From the NCBI GenBank assembly GCA_000170815.1, contig ABCO01000001.1, positions 62,001 to 126,000 on the forward strand: 64,000 bases of DNA. Direction: 5' to 3'. Under the pieces are notes generated by a model, which had not been told where the DNA came from, searched no databases, and was given only the letters and a program-made list of their open reading frames with translations. A program made the translations under genes and the position numbers. The first letter of the stretch is position 1, and every line of letters begins with the position of its first letter. Source of the DNA: an unidentified eubacterium SCB49. GTDB lineage: Bacteria > Bacteroidota > Bacteroidia > Flavobacteriales > Flavobacteriaceae. Below are positions 31,596 through 41,011 of this stretch, in pieces.

Positions 31596-34500
31596 ATGAG
31601 CAATTTTAGCATCATCCAGCACAAGCTGGAACAGTTTATAAAAAAATATTATACGAATGAGTTGATAAAAGGAGCCATTCTCTTTTTTGCAATTGGTTTG
31701 TTATACCTTTTGGTGACTCTTATTATTGAGTATTTTTTGTGGTTATCACAAACGGGTCGTACGGTTTTATTTTGGTCATTTGTAGCAGTAGAACTAGCAC
31801 TATTTGTCCGGTTTATAGCATTTCCGCTTGCAAAATTATTTAAATTACAACAAGGTTTAAGTCATGAAGAAGCTTCAAGATTAATAGGAAATCATTTTCC
31901 AGAAGTAAATGATAAGTTGCTTAATGTCATTCAGCTAAATCAAAACATCAGAGAATCTGAGTTACTGGCTGCCAGCATAGATCAAAAGGTAGATGAAATG
32001 GATCCTATTCCGTTTAAAAAAGCCATTAACTTTAAAGCCAACACAAAGTATTTAAAGTATGCTGCGATTCCTGTAATTATATTCCTATTTTTTAGTGTGC
32101 TAGGTGATAAAAACATGTTTTCTAGTAGTTATGAGCGTGTGGTAAATTATGATACTGCTTATGAACCTCCGGCACCTTTCAGTTTTTATGTTCTTAATGA
32201 TAATTTGAGTGCCATAGAAAATAAAAGTTTTATCATTCAGGCAAGAACAGAAGGAGAGGTTTTACCAGAAAATGCAAGCATTACTTATAACGATGAGACT
32301 TATTTTTTAAGACAGACTGCTCCAGGCTTATTTGAGTATACGTTTGCTCAGCCTACAGCACCCATTGAGTTTAGGTTAAAAGCAAATAAAGTAACCTCGC
32401 AGCCTTATACTATAGATGTGGTTAAAACGCCTTCTTTATTAGGCTTTACAATGCAGTTAGTATATCCAAACTATACCGGAAAAGGTAATGAAACCCTGCA
32501 AAGTACAGGAAACGCCACTGTGCCAGAAGGGACACGTGTGCACTGGAATGTAAACACACAAAATACAGATGAAGTTGCTTTAAAACTTAAAGATACCGCC
32601 TATTATTTTACTAAAAAACAAGCACAGTTTAATTTACAACGCGGTGTCTATAGTAGGATGGATTATGCTATTTCTACTTCTAATAAAGCTTTAAAGGACT
32701 ACGAAAATCTTTCGTTTACATTAAACATTGTACGTGATGAATACCCAGAGATAGATGTACAAGTAAAAGAAGAAAACACAGTACTTGGTACTACTTTTTA
32801 TTACCTCGGAAATGTGAGCGATGACTATGGTCTCACTAAATTACAACTAGTATATTATCCAGAAAATGATCCATCAAATAAGCAAATGGTTTCATTACCA
32901 GTTAGTAAAGGAAGCATCGATCAATTTACTTATGCTTTTCCTGGCGATATAGAGCTAGTACCAGGAATGGGCTATGAATACTATTTTGAAGTGTTTGATA
33001 ATGATGCTATTCACAAACATAAATCTACAAAATCTTCTATTTATAATTTTCAAAAACTTACTGAAGACGAGTTAGAACAAGAACAACTACAAGATCAAGA
33101 AAACACCATTAAGGAGTTAGATAAATCTCTTGAAGAGTTTGAAAAACAAGATAAACGCTTAGAGGAATTGTCTCAAACTCAAAAAGAAAAGAAAGAACTT
33201 AATTTTAATGACAAAAAGAAGCTAGAAGAATTCCTGAACAGACAAAAGCAACAGGAAGAGATGATGAAGGAGTTTAATGAAGAATTGAAAGAGAATCTAG
33301 AAAATTTTCAAAAAGAAAATGAAGAACAAGATCCTTTTAAAGAACAGTTAAAAGATAGATTAGAAGAAAATGAAGAACGTCTAAAGGAAAATGAAGCCTT
33401 ATTAAAAGAACTTGAAAAGGTTCAAGATAAAATTGCAAAAGAAGAACTTTCTGAAAAGCTTGAGGAGCTTAAAAAACAAAACAAAACGCAAAAGAAAAAT
33501 CTTGAGCAACTGCTAGAATTAACAAAACGATATTACGTAAATAAAAAAGCAGAAAAGCTTGCCGAACATATTTTTAAACTTGGTGAAGAACAAGAAAAAC
33601 AAGCAGATAAACCTGAAGATGAAAATACAAAGGAAGCACAAGAAAAACTGAACGAAAAGTTTGAGGAATATAAAAAAGAGCTAGAAAATCTCAAAAAAGA
33701 AAATGAACAGCTTAAAGAACCAATGGATATTCCTGATGATATTGGAGGTGAAAAAACCATAGATGATGAACAGCAAAAAGCAACAGATAGTTTAGAAAAA
33801 GGAAACAAAGGTGCTGCCTCAGAAAGTCAGAAAAAGGCAGGTAAGCGTATGAAAGAAATGGGAACTCAAATGCAATCTTCTATGGCAGGAGGTTCTCAAG
33901 AAAGTATGGAAGAAGATGTAGATATGCTTCGTCAAATTGTAGATAATCTTGTTGTATTTTCTTTTGAAGAAGAGGATAATATGAATGATTTTAAAGCCAT
34001 TACTTACGGAAGCCCTGTTTTTGGTAAAAAATTAAATAAGCAAAATGAGCTTAAACAAAATTTTAAGCATATTGACGACAGTTTATTTTCGCTATCCCTT
34101 CGTCAACCGCTTATTGGAGATAAAATAAACGAATCTCTTACTGAGATTAATTATAACATAGATAAAGCCTTAGAGCGTCTTGCAGAGAACCAAATGCGTC
34201 AAGGTACTTCTAGTCAGCAATATGTTATTTCTGGCACAAATGAGTTAGCTGTGTTACTTGCGAGCACACTTAACAGTATGCAAATGCAGATGCAAGCTTC
34301 TGGCTCAGGTAAAGGACAAGGTAAAGGACAGGGACAAGGGCAAGGACAAGGTGAAGGTTTTCAATTGCCAGATATTATTGAAAAACAAGAGAGCCTTTCC
34401 GAAAAAATGGAAAAAGGTATGGGAGAAGGTAAAGGAAAAGGTGAGGGCAAAGGTCAAGGAGAAGGAGAAGGACAGGGAGAAGGACAAGGAGAAGGTGATG

Positions 34501-34994
34501 GAAATGGTGAAGGACAAGGAGGTAATGGAAAAGGTAATGGTGATGGCAAAGGAGAAAATGGTACTAACCCTGCTGAAAGTGAAAATAATGATGGGGAACT
34601 TTATGAAATCTATAAAGAGCAACAACAGCTAAGACAACAACTTCAAGACAGACTAAGTCAAGAAGGTCTTGATGGAAAAGGAGGAGAAATTTTAAAGAAA
34701 ATGGAAGGTGTAGAACAGCAATTACTTGACAAAGGTTTTAATAGAAGTACCTTAGAAAAGATGCTTAATCTTAACTATGAATTATTAAAATTAGATGATG
34801 CAGACCTTAAACAAGGTCTAGATAGTAAGCGAGAAGCAGTTACAAATAAGACTGCTTTTCAAAATAAAAAACGACTTTCTCCAGAGGATATTAAAAAGTA
34901 CTTTAACACGACAGAGATTCTAAACCGCGAAGCATTACCTTTGCGTCAAGAATTTAAGCAAAAAGTACAAGAATATTTTAATACCAATGATTGA
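31596..34994 (+). CDS. DUF4175 family large membrane protein
   Basis: A 1132-residue inner-membrane protein with an extracytoplasmic body, matching the DUF4175 family widespread in Bacteroidota. Three hydrophobic segments lie at about 26-50, 56-76 and 155-172. Residues 190-480 are beta-rich (PPAPFSFYVLNDNLS, YEYYFEVFDNDAIHKHKS). Residues about 490-800 are a very long charged coiled coil (E, K, Q repeats), and 903-1000 are low-complexity G/K/Q/E (GKGQGKGQGQGQ). The C-terminus (1010-1132) is helical. The gene overlaps ybeY by 8 bases. Function is unknown; the layout suggests an envelope-spanning scaffold. Confidence 0.85.
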   Translation: MSNFSIIQHKLEQFIKKYYTNELIKGAILFFAIGLLYLLVTLIIEYFLWLSQTGRTVLFWSFVAVELALFVRFIAFPLAKLFKLQQGLSHEEASRLIGNHFPEVNDKLLNVIQLNQNIRESELLAASIDQKVDEMDPIPFKKAINFKANTKYLKYAAIPVIIFLFFSVLGDKNMFSSSYERVVNYDTAYEPPAPFSFYVLNDNLSAIENKSFIIQARTEGEVLPENASITYNDETYFLRQTAPGLFEYTFAQPTAPIEFRLKANKVTSQPYTIDVVKTPSLLGFTMQLVYPNYTGKGNETLQSTGNATVPEGTRVHWNVNTQNTDEVALKLKDTAYYFTKKQAQFNLQRGVYSRMDYAISTSNKALKDYENLSFTLNIVRDEYPEIDVQVKEENTVLGTTFYYLGNVSDDYGLTKLQLVYYPENDPSNKQMVSLPVSKGSIDQFTYAFPGDIELVPGMGYEYYFEVFDNDAIHKHKSTKSSIYNFQKLTEDELEQEQLQDQENTIKELDKSLEEFEKQDKRLEELSQTQKEKKELNFNDKKKLEEFLNRQKQQEEMMKEFNEELKENLENFQKENEEQDPFKEQLKDRLEENEERLKENEALLKELEKVQDKIAKEELSEKLEELKKQNKTQKKNLEQLLELTKRYYVNKKAEKLAEHIFKLGEEQEKQADKPEDENTKEAQEKLNEKFEEYKKELENLKKENEQLKEPMDIPDDIGGEKTIDDEQQKATDSLEKGNKGAASESQKKAGKRMKEMGTQMQSSMAGGSQESMEEDVDMLRQIVDNLVVFSFEEEDNMNDFKAITYGSPVFGKKLNKQNELKQNFKHIDDSLFSLSLRQPLIGDKINESLTEINYNIDKALERLAENQMRQGTSSQQYVISGTNELAVLLASTLNSMQMQMQASGSGKGQGKGQGQGQGQGEGFQLPDIIEKQESLSEKMEKGMGEGKGKGEGKGQGEGEGQGEGQGEGDGNGEGQGGNGKGNGDGKGENGTNPAESENNDGELYEIYKEQQQLRQQLQDRLSQEGLDGKGGEILKKMEGVEQQLLDKGFNRSTLEKMLNLNYELLKLDDADLKQGLDSKREAVTNKTAFQNKKRLSPEDIKKYFNTTEILNREALPLRQEFKQKVQEYFNTND
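34306..34560 (+). repeat. Hexanucleotide-type low-complexity repeat in the DUF4175 gene
   Basis: Tandem GGnCAA / GGnAAA / GGnGAA units at 34306-34357 and 34425-34560 encode G-K, G-Q and G-E dipeptide runs. The array stays in frame as units are 6 bases long. Confidence 0.8.
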
Positions 34995-35403
34995 TTTTTA
35001 TTCAGAAACAGATTTTAATTTAACAGACACCGAGAAAATTGCTTCTTGGATTTCTGAAATAGTACGCAATGAAGCTCACGAATTAGGGGAGGTTTCTTAC
35101 ATCTTTTGTGATGACGCATACCTTCATAAATTGAATGTTCAATTTTTAGATCATGATACCCTAACAGATGTTATTAGTTTTGATAACAGTCTTGGCACAC
35201 AAGTTCATGGCGAAATTTATATTTCTGTAGAACGCGTTCGCGAAAATGCTAAAGAATTTTCAGATTCTTTTGAAGATGAATTACACCGTGTGATCATTCA
35301 TGGACTGTTACATTTTTGTGGATACAAGGATAAAACTGATGAAGAAGCCGCTATGATGCGCAGTAAAGAAAATGAAGCTTTAGCTTTGTTAAAAAATATG
35401 TAA
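34987..35403 (+). CDS. ybeY: Endoribonuclease YbeY (rRNA maturation factor)
   Basis: A metal-dependent endoribonuclease involved in 16S rRNA 3'-end maturation and ribosome quality control. The 138-residue protein has DVISFD (SFDN) and the metal motif HRVIIHGLLHFCGYKDKTDEE. In E. coli the motif is HGxLHxxGYDH with three histidines; here the third position is Asp (GYKD). The change also appears, as far as I recall, in other Bacteroidota, so it is probably a lineage feature. The start overlaps the DUF4175 stop by 8 bases. mnmG follows after 129 bases. Confidence 0.93.
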   Translation: MIDFYSETDFNLTDTEKIASWISEIVRNEAHELGEVSYIFCDDAYLHKLNVQFLDHDTLTDVISFDNSLGTQVHGEIYISVERVRENAKEFSDSFEDELHRVIIHGLLHFCGYKDKTDEEAAMMRSKENEALALLKNM

Positions 35404-35460
35404 AGTGCTTATATTCAGTCAAATAAATAATACAATTAACTGAAAAACAGTTGTTTATGC

Positions 35461-35468
35461 TATATTTG
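35461..35468 (+). promoter_or_regulatory. Promoter -7 box for mnmG
   Basis: TATATTTG, an exact TAnnTTTG match, about 65 bases upstream of the ATG. The parS-like site lies in the resulting leader. Confidence 0.55.
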
Positions 35469-35508
35469 TTGGTTTGTTATAAACTTTCGATAAACAGCTT
35501 TTTTATAA

Positions 35509-35524
35509 TGTTTCACGTGGAACA
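35509..35524. other. parS-like centromere site 1
   Basis: TGTTTCACGTGGAACA agrees with the 16-bp ParB-binding parS consensus (TGTTnCACGTGnAACA) at every fixed position. It ends 8 bases before the mnmG ATG. Confidence 0.85.
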
Positions 35525-35532
35525 ATTTCAAT

Positions 35533-37404
35533 ATGTTTGATAAAATCTATGATGTAATAGTAGTAGGTGCTGGTCACGCAGGTGGTGAGGCGGCAGCTTC
35601 GGCAGCTAATATGGGTGCAAGTACATTACTTATAACCATGAATCTCCAAAACATTGGACAAATGTCTTGCAATCCTGCTATGGGTGGTATTGCAAAAGGG
35701 CAAATAGTTCGTGAGATCGACGCGCTTGGAGGTTATAGTGGTATTATAAGTGATGATACCGCAATCCAATTTAAAATGCTTAATAAGTCTAAAGGACCCG
35801 CTATGTGGAGTCCGAGAGTTCAGAGTGACAGAATGCGTTTTTCTGAAGCTTGGCGATTAAAATTAGAACGCACTCCTAACCTTGATTTTTATCAAGAAAT
35901 GGTTGCCGGAATCGTTGTTGAAGATAGTAAGATTGCGGGAGTTAAAACCTCTTTAGGTTTAACAGTAAGAGGTAAAAGTGTTGTTTTAACTAATGGAACG
36001 TTCTTAAATGGATTGATCCATATAGGTGATAAACAGTTTGGAGGAGGTCGTGCAGGAGAAAGAGCTTCTACCGGAATTACAAAAGAACTTGTAGATCTTG
36101 GTTTTGAAACAGGAAGAATGAAGACGGGTACACCACCTCGTGTAGATGGTAGATCTTTAGATTTTTCTAAAATGATCGTGCAACCCGGAGATGTGAATCC
36201 AGAAAAGTTTTCTTATTCTAGTAGTACAAAACCATTAACTAAACAAAGAGATTGTCACTTAACATACACAAGTCCTCAAGTACACGATATGCTAAAAGAA
36301 GGTTTTGATCGTTCTCCTATGTTTAATGGAACTATTGAAAGTTTAGGGCCAAGATATTGTCCTTCTATTGAGGATAAGATTAATCGTTTTGCAGATAAAG
36401 ACAGACATCAATTATTTGTGGAGCCTGAAGGATGGGACACGGTAGAATATTATATTAATGGCTTTTCTACTTCTTTACCAGAAGATATTCAGTTTAAAGC
36501 ATTGCGCGAAGTTGCAGGATTTGAGAATGTAAAATTCTTTAGACCGGGTTATGCAATCGAATATGACTACTTCCCTCCTACACAATTAAAGCATACTTTA
36601 GAAACTAAATTGGTTGCTGGATTATTTTTTGCTGGGCAAATTAATGGTACAACGGGTTATGAAGAAGCAGCTTCTCAAGGTCTAATGGCTGGAATAAATG
36701 CGGCACTTTTAGTACAAGAAAAAGACCCATTTATTCTAAAAAGAAATGAAGCTTATATAGGTGTTTTAGTAGATGATTTAATTACAAAAGGAACAGAAGA
36801 GCCATACAGAATGTTTACTTCTCGTGCAGAATATAGAACTTTATTAAGACAAGATAATGCAGATTTTAGACTAACGCCTAAAGGGTTTGAACTTGGATTA
36901 GCTAGTGAAGATCGTTTACGTGAAATGGAAATTAAACAAAAAAAGAGTGATGCTTTTGTAAACTTTTTCACGACCACTAGTGTGAGTCATGAAGTTATTA
37001 ATCCTATTCTAGAAGCAAAAAAATCTGCCCTGGTTTCTCAAAGTGATAAAATGATTCGCTCTTTTTCTAGACCAAATATCACCATGGATGATATGCGAAA
37101 GATAGCAGCTGTAGAAGAATATATTAATGCAAATGAACTGGATACTGAAGTTTTACAGCAAGCAGAAATTCAAGTGAAATATGCTGGATATATAGCCAAA
37201 GAAAAGAACAATGCAGACAAGTTAAATAGACTTGAAGGGATTAAGATTCCTGACAACTTTGATTATTCTAAATTAAAGTCTTTGTCTTTTGAGGCTAGAG
37301 AAAAGCTTACTAAAATTAAACCTGTAACTGTTTCACAAGCATCACGTATAAGTGGTGTGTCTCCTAATGATATCTCGGTATTGTTAGTATATATGGGGCG
37401 TTAG
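35533..37404 (+). CDS. mnmG: tRNA uridine-5-carboxymethylaminomethyl(34) synthesis enzyme MnmG (GidA)
   Basis: FAD-dependent enzyme that works with MnmE to modify U34 of several tRNAs. The FAD-binding GAGHAGGEAAASAANMGASTLL is near residue 12. Other family signatures are QMSCNPAMGGIAKGQIVREIDALGG, RTGTPPR-type text (GRMKTGTPPRVDGRSLDFSK), and GTTGYEEAASQGLMAGINAAL. The full length of 623 residues is normal. The gene is flanked by parS-like sites at both ends. In many bacteria gidA is close to oriC, which fits that signal. Confidence 0.97.
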   Translation: MFDKIYDVIVVGAGHAGGEAAASAANMGASTLLITMNLQNIGQMSCNPAMGGIAKGQIVREIDALGGYSGIISDDTAIQFKMLNKSKGPAMWSPRVQSDRMRFSEAWRLKLERTPNLDFYQEMVAGIVVEDSKIAGVKTSLGLTVRGKSVVLTNGTFLNGLIHIGDKQFGGGRAGERASTGITKELVDLGFETGRMKTGTPPRVDGRSLDFSKMIVQPGDVNPEKFSYSSSTKPLTKQRDCHLTYTSPQVHDMLKEGFDRSPMFNGTIESLGPRYCPSIEDKINRFADKDRHQLFVEPEGWDTVEYYINGFSTSLPEDIQFKALREVAGFENVKFFRPGYAIEYDYFPPTQLKHTLETKLVAGLFFAGQINGTTGYEEAASQGLMAGINAALLVQEKDPFILKRNEAYIGVLVDDLITKGTEEPYRMFTSRAEYRTLLRQDNADFRLTPKGFELGLASEDRLREMEIKQKKSDAFVNFFTTTSVSHEVINPILEAKKSALVSQSDKMIRSFSRPNITMDDMRKIAAVEEYINANELDTEVLQQAEIQVKYAGYIAKEKNNADKLNRLEGIKIPDNFDYSKLKSLSFEAREKLTKIKPVTVSQASRISGVSPNDISVLLVYMGR

Positions 37405-37409
37405 AATCT

Positions 37410-37425
37410 TGTTTCACGTGGAACG
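37410..37425. other. parS-like centromere site 2
   Basis: TGTTTCACGTGGAACG matches the parS consensus at 15 of 16 positions. It lies 6 bases after the mnmG stop, 1.9 kb from site 1, in the same orientation. Confidence 0.8.
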
Positions 37426-37576
37426 AAAAACAAGCCGCACTTTAAAGAGTAGGTAAAACCTTGTTTGAAGTCTCGTGAAGCGTTGTCCAAAATTATAGTA
37501 TGACCCCTAAAAATTTGGCTAGCGTTTATTTATTTTGTTAGATTATATTTAGAAATTATATTGTTATTCCTGAAAA

Positions 37577-38422
37577 TTGAAAGCAACAAAACCAGTAGAT
37601 ATTAAAGTAAAAGACTTCCTAGTTTCTGGGGAGTTTTTTACGTTGAAATATGATTCAGAAAAAGAAATGTTGATTACAACACCACAACCTTCTGTGGCAT
37701 CACTTCCCTCCTATTATGAATCTGAAGATTACATTTCGCATACAGATAAAAAGAAAGGATTGTTTGCTTTTTTATATCAAACGGTAAAAAGCTATTCTCT
37801 TAAAAATAAAGTGAATCTCATTTCTACATTAAATAATGGAACAGGAAATTTATTAGATATTGGTGCCGGAACTGGAGATTTTTTAACAGTAGCAAAACAA
37901 AATAATTGGAACGTTTCTGGAATTGAAGTAAATGAACAAGCAAGAAATTTAGCCCAAAAAAAAGGAATACATTTATTAGCAGATATTGAAGATTCAGGAT
38001 CTAAAAAATATGATGTGATTACTTTGTGGCATGTGTTAGAACACATTCCAGATTTGGAAAAAATGTGTGCTAAACTAGAATCGCTATTAACGGATAATGG
38101 TCATTTAATTATTGCAGTTCCAAACTATAAATCTTTTGACGCAATTTATTATAAAGAGCATTGGGCTGCTTTTGATGTGCCAAGACATCTTTGGCATTTT
38201 TCTCAAAACTCAATGAAGAAACTTTTTTCTCCTGCATTGCAATTAATAAAAACAAAGCCTATGTTTTTTGATTCTTATTATGTGAGTCTTCTTTCAGAAA
38301 AATATAAAACAGGCAAATCATTTTCAATGAAGTCGTTTTGGATAGGTTTTAAATCAAATAGTAAAGCAAAACGTAGCTCAGAGTATTCCTCACTCATTTA
38401 TTGCTTCAAAAAAGGGGTTTAA
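37577..38422 (+). CDS. Class I SAM-dependent methyltransferase
   Basis: A cytoplasmic methyltransferase of about 281 residues. The SAM-binding motif I is LLDIGAGTGDFL near residue 95. Later motifs include VITLWHVLEHIPDLEKM and LIIAVPNYKSFDAIYYKEHWAAFDVPRHLWHF, typical of the Methyltransf_23/UbiG-like group. No in-frame ATG precedes VKDFLVSGEFF; TTG 37577 directly after a stop codon gives the expected length, so I take it. The substrate is unknown. It has a terminator after the gene. Confidence 0.87.
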   Translation: MKATKPVDIKVKDFLVSGEFFTLKYDSEKEMLITTPQPSVASLPSYYESEDYISHTDKKKGLFAFLYQTVKSYSLKNKVNLISTLNNGTGNLLDIGAGTGDFLTVAKQNNWNVSGIEVNEQARNLAQKKGIHLLADIEDSGSKKYDVITLWHVLEHIPDLEKMCAKLESLLTDNGHLIIAVPNYKSFDAIYYKEHWAAFDVPRHLWHFSQNSMKKLFSPALQLIKTKPMFFDSYYVSLLSEKYKTGKSFSMKSFWIGFKSNSKAKRSSEYSSLIYCFKKGV

Positions 38423-38495
38423 GCTTAAATAAGCCGTTTTAAGCGTGTTTCTCCTCTAACACCTTGTCTTGTGTTGGGGTTTTTGAGTTTTAAGC

Positions 38496-38525
38496 TAAAA
38501 AAAGACCTAATACAGGTCTTTTTTA
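38496..38525. terminator. Bidirectional terminator between the methyltransferase and holB
   Basis: Arms AAAAGACCT / AGGTCTTTT, with A and T runs outside, between convergent genes. Confidence 0.8.
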
Positions 38526-38571
38526 TAAGTATTTTAAATAGTAGTTAAAAATGTAATAGAGATATCTAATA

Positions 38572-39720
38572 CTAAGATTTTCTATGAATAAGTCGAGTCA
38601 ATTTAATAGATAGATCTGCAAAGATTATTTTTGCATTTCCATTTCGCTCAATGTGATAAGATGCATCTTGTAGTTGTTCGGTAATTTCAAAAATATTATT
38701 TTGATGTACAAAGGGAGCAAATTTGTTAAGATCAAATTTAACATCGTGTGATTTAAAAAAGACTAAACTTTCCGCTCCATAATTTTTCAGCAACGCTTGT
38801 CTAAAAAATTCGATGCAATAGGATAAAAATTTCTTTTGTGTTTCACGACCTTCACCTGCAAGATTTTCACTCCACTTTAATAATGCTTGAATTGCTTTTT
38901 TGTTTCCTTTAGCTAAAAATGCATTTCGTACCCAAGTTAAAAACCATTGTTCAAACAAAGCATCATCACTCTCGTCATCTAACAGCTGTAATGCTTTGTT
39001 ATAATCCCCTTGAGCTAATCTGCTAACGTTTTGAGCTTTTATAGTTTCTACTCCTTCTATCTCTATAAGTTGTTTTGCAATTTGAAGTTCAGAAAGTAAA
39101 GGGAAATCAAGTTTCTGGCATCGAGAGCGAATGGTATTAATAATCTGCTCTTCTTTTTCAGTAAGTAAGAGTAAGACTGTATTTTTTGGTGGTTCTTCTA
39201 CAAGCTTTAATATCTTATTAGCACAATCTGTATTCATTGTATCTGCCATCCAGATAATGATGATTTTATAACCACCTTCATAAGACTTTAGCGACATTTT
39301 TTTTACAATCTCTAGCGCTTCATCTACTTTAATGCTTCCTTGTTTTTTTTCAATCCCTAGAGAAGATAACCATTCAAATTGTGATCCATAAGGATTTTCT
39401 GACACAAAGTTGCGCCATTCTTCAATAAATAAATCTGAAACGGGATGTTTCCTTATTTTATCATTTGTATTTACAGGAAATACAAAGTTTAAATCTGGAT
39501 GTGCGAGTTTTCTTACGCGCTCCTTTGTCATTAAATACTCAGGAGAGCCTTCTTCATAAGGTTTACAGAGCAAAGCACTCGCATAAGCAATTGCCATAGG
39601 CAAGATACCAACACCTACTTTACCCACAAATAGTTGTGCGTGTGCCACACGTCCATTTGTTACAGAAGTTTGTAAATGAGCCTTAATATGCTCCTGCCCT
39701 ATAATTTGATTAAAATCCAC
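38572..39720 (-). CDS. holB: DNA polymerase III subunit delta' (clamp loader)
   Basis: An AAA+ subunit of the clamp loader that helps put the beta clamp on DNA. The protein starts VDFNQIIGQEHIKAHLQ and has the AAA+ layout: HAQLFVGKVGVGILPMA (a degenerate P-loop without GKT, normal for delta'), a zinc-less N-domain, KLVEEPPKNTVLLLLTEKEEQIINTIRSRCQKL with the SRC motif, then a C-terminal collar domain. I take GTG 39720 because homologues begin at FxxIIGQ; the reading frame stays open upstream to an ATG at 39783 with no family text. A TAGTTTTG box lies 3 bases before the GTG, which would be too close, so the start is not certain. Confidence 0.85.
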   Translation of the reverse strand: MDFNQIIGQEHIKAHLQTSVTNGRVAHAQLFVGKVGVGILPMAIAYASALLCKPYEEGSPEYLMTKERVRKLAHPDLNFVFPVNTNDKIRKHPVSDLFIEEWRNFVSENPYGSQFEWLSSLGIEKKQGSIKVDEALEIVKKMSLKSYEGGYKIIIIWMADTMNTDCANKILKLVEEPPKNTVLLLLTEKEEQIINTIRSRCQKLDFPLLSELQIAKQLIEIEGVETIKAQNVSRLAQGDYNKALQLLDDESDDALFEQWFLTWVRNAFLAKGNKKAIQALLKWSENLAGEGRETQKKFLSYCIEFFRQALLKNYGAESLVFFKSHDVKFDLNKFAPFVHQNNIFEITEQLQDASYHIERNGNAKIIFADLSIKLTRLIHRKS

Positions 39721-39789
39721 AAGCAAAACTAACGAATTATGCCTAAAACTCGTACTAAAATTTGGTTGCAGGTTTGACTTCAAAAAATG

Positions 39790-39797
39790 TATCTTTA
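39790..39797 (+). promoter_or_regulatory. Promoter -7 box for pgk
   Basis: TATCTTTA matches TAnnTTTG at 7 of 8 positions, 19 bases before the pgk ATG. Confidence 0.45.
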
Positions 39798-39816
39798 TCC
39801 CTTAATTTAGACTTCT

Positions 39817-41004
39817 ATGAAAACGGTAAACGACTTTAATTTTAAAGGTAAAAAAGCATTAATTAGAGTAGATTTTAATGTCCCTTTAAATGAAAATTTT
39901 GAGGTAACAGATGCTACGCGCATTGAGGCGGCAAAACCTACTATTTATAAGATACTAGAAGATGGCGGTAGCTGTATTTTAATGTCTCATTTGGGTCGCC
40001 CTAAAAATAAAGAAGAAGAGTTTTCTCTAAAAAATATAGTTAAAAAGGCTTCCGAAATTTTAGGTGTTACGATTAAGTTTTCTGAAGATTGTGTTGGTGA
40101 AACTGCAGAGACTGCAGCTGCTTCATTAGGTGAAGGAGAAATTTTATTACTTGAAAACCTTCGTTATCACGCTGAAGAAACAGAAGGAAATCGTGATTTT
40201 GCACAAGCTTTGTCAACATTAGGAGACGTTTATGTAAATGATGCTTTTGGAACGGCGCATAGAGCTCATGCTTCTACTTCCATTATCGCTGAGTTTTTTC
40301 CAGATAATAAATGTTTAGGATTATTATTAAGTTCAGAAATTGAAAATGTAAATAAAGTACTTTCAGATAGTAAAAAGCCTGTGACTGCTGTTATTGGAGG
40401 GGCAAAAGTTTCTTCAAAAATTACAGTTTTAGAAAATATATTAGACAAAATAGACCACTTGATTATTGGTGGTGGTATGGCTTTTACTTTTATTAAAGCA
40501 CAAGGTGGAAAAATAGGTGGATCTCTTGTAGAAGATGATAAACAAAACCTAGCGCTAGAAATATTAGAAAAAGCAAAACAAAAAGGAGTTGAAGTTCACT
40601 TGCCTATTGACGCCTTAATTGCAGACAGTTTTTCTGTACATGCTTCTACAGAAATTGCAAGTTCTAGCGATATTCCAGAAGGATGGATGGGGCTTGATTG
40701 TGGCGATGCAACAAACCGTATTTTTGAGGAAGTACTATTAAAATCTCAAACCATTTTATGGAATGGCCCTGTAGGTGTTTTTGAAATGGAACCTTTTGCA
40801 AAAGGAACAATTCACCTAGGTAATGCTATTGCAGAGGCAACAAAAAACGGTGCTTTTTCACTTGTAGGTGGTGGTGACTCTGTTGCGGCTGTAAAACAAT
40901 TTAACCTTAGTAAAAAGGTGAGCTACGTCTCTACTGGAGGCGGTGCAATGCTAGAAATGCTAGAAGGAAAAACACTTCCAGGTATTAAAGCAATGCAAGA
41001 TTAA
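39817..41004 (+). CDS. pgk: Phosphoglycerate kinase
   Basis: Glycolytic enzyme converting 1,3-bisphosphoglycerate and ADP to 3-phosphoglycerate and ATP. The 395-residue protein carries the standard blocks: LIRVDFNVPLNENFEVTDATR at the start, LMSHLGRP, LLENLRYHAEE, NDAFGTAHRAHAST, AVIGGAKVSSKI, IIGGGMAFTF, WNGPVGVFEMEPFAKGT and the nucleotide loop GGGDSVAAV. Divergent from holB; the mltD-like gene follows after 7 bases, so both probably share a transcript. Confidence 0.97.
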   Translation: MKTVNDFNFKGKKALIRVDFNVPLNENFEVTDATRIEAAKPTIYKILEDGGSCILMSHLGRPKNKEEEFSLKNIVKKASEILGVTIKFSEDCVGETAETAAASLGEGEILLLENLRYHAEETEGNRDFAQALSTLGDVYVNDAFGTAHRAHASTSIIAEFFPDNKCLGLLLSSEIENVNKVLSDSKKPVTAVIGGAKVSSKITVLENILDKIDHLIIGGGMAFTFIKAQGGKIGGSLVEDDKQNLALEILEKAKQKGVEVHLPIDALIADSFSVHASTEIASSSDIPEGWMGLDCGDATNRIFEEVLLKSQTILWNGPVGVFEMEPFAKGTIHLGNAIAEATKNGAFSLVGGGDSVAAVKQFNLSKKVSYVSTGGGAMLEMLEGKTLPGIKAMQD

Positions 41005-41011
41005 TCTTCTT

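Noticed and set aside
34258..34632. A 124-codon plus-strand frame (K-V-K-E-K rich) and its antisense within DUF4175
   Set aside because: They arise from the hexanucleotide array read in other frames.
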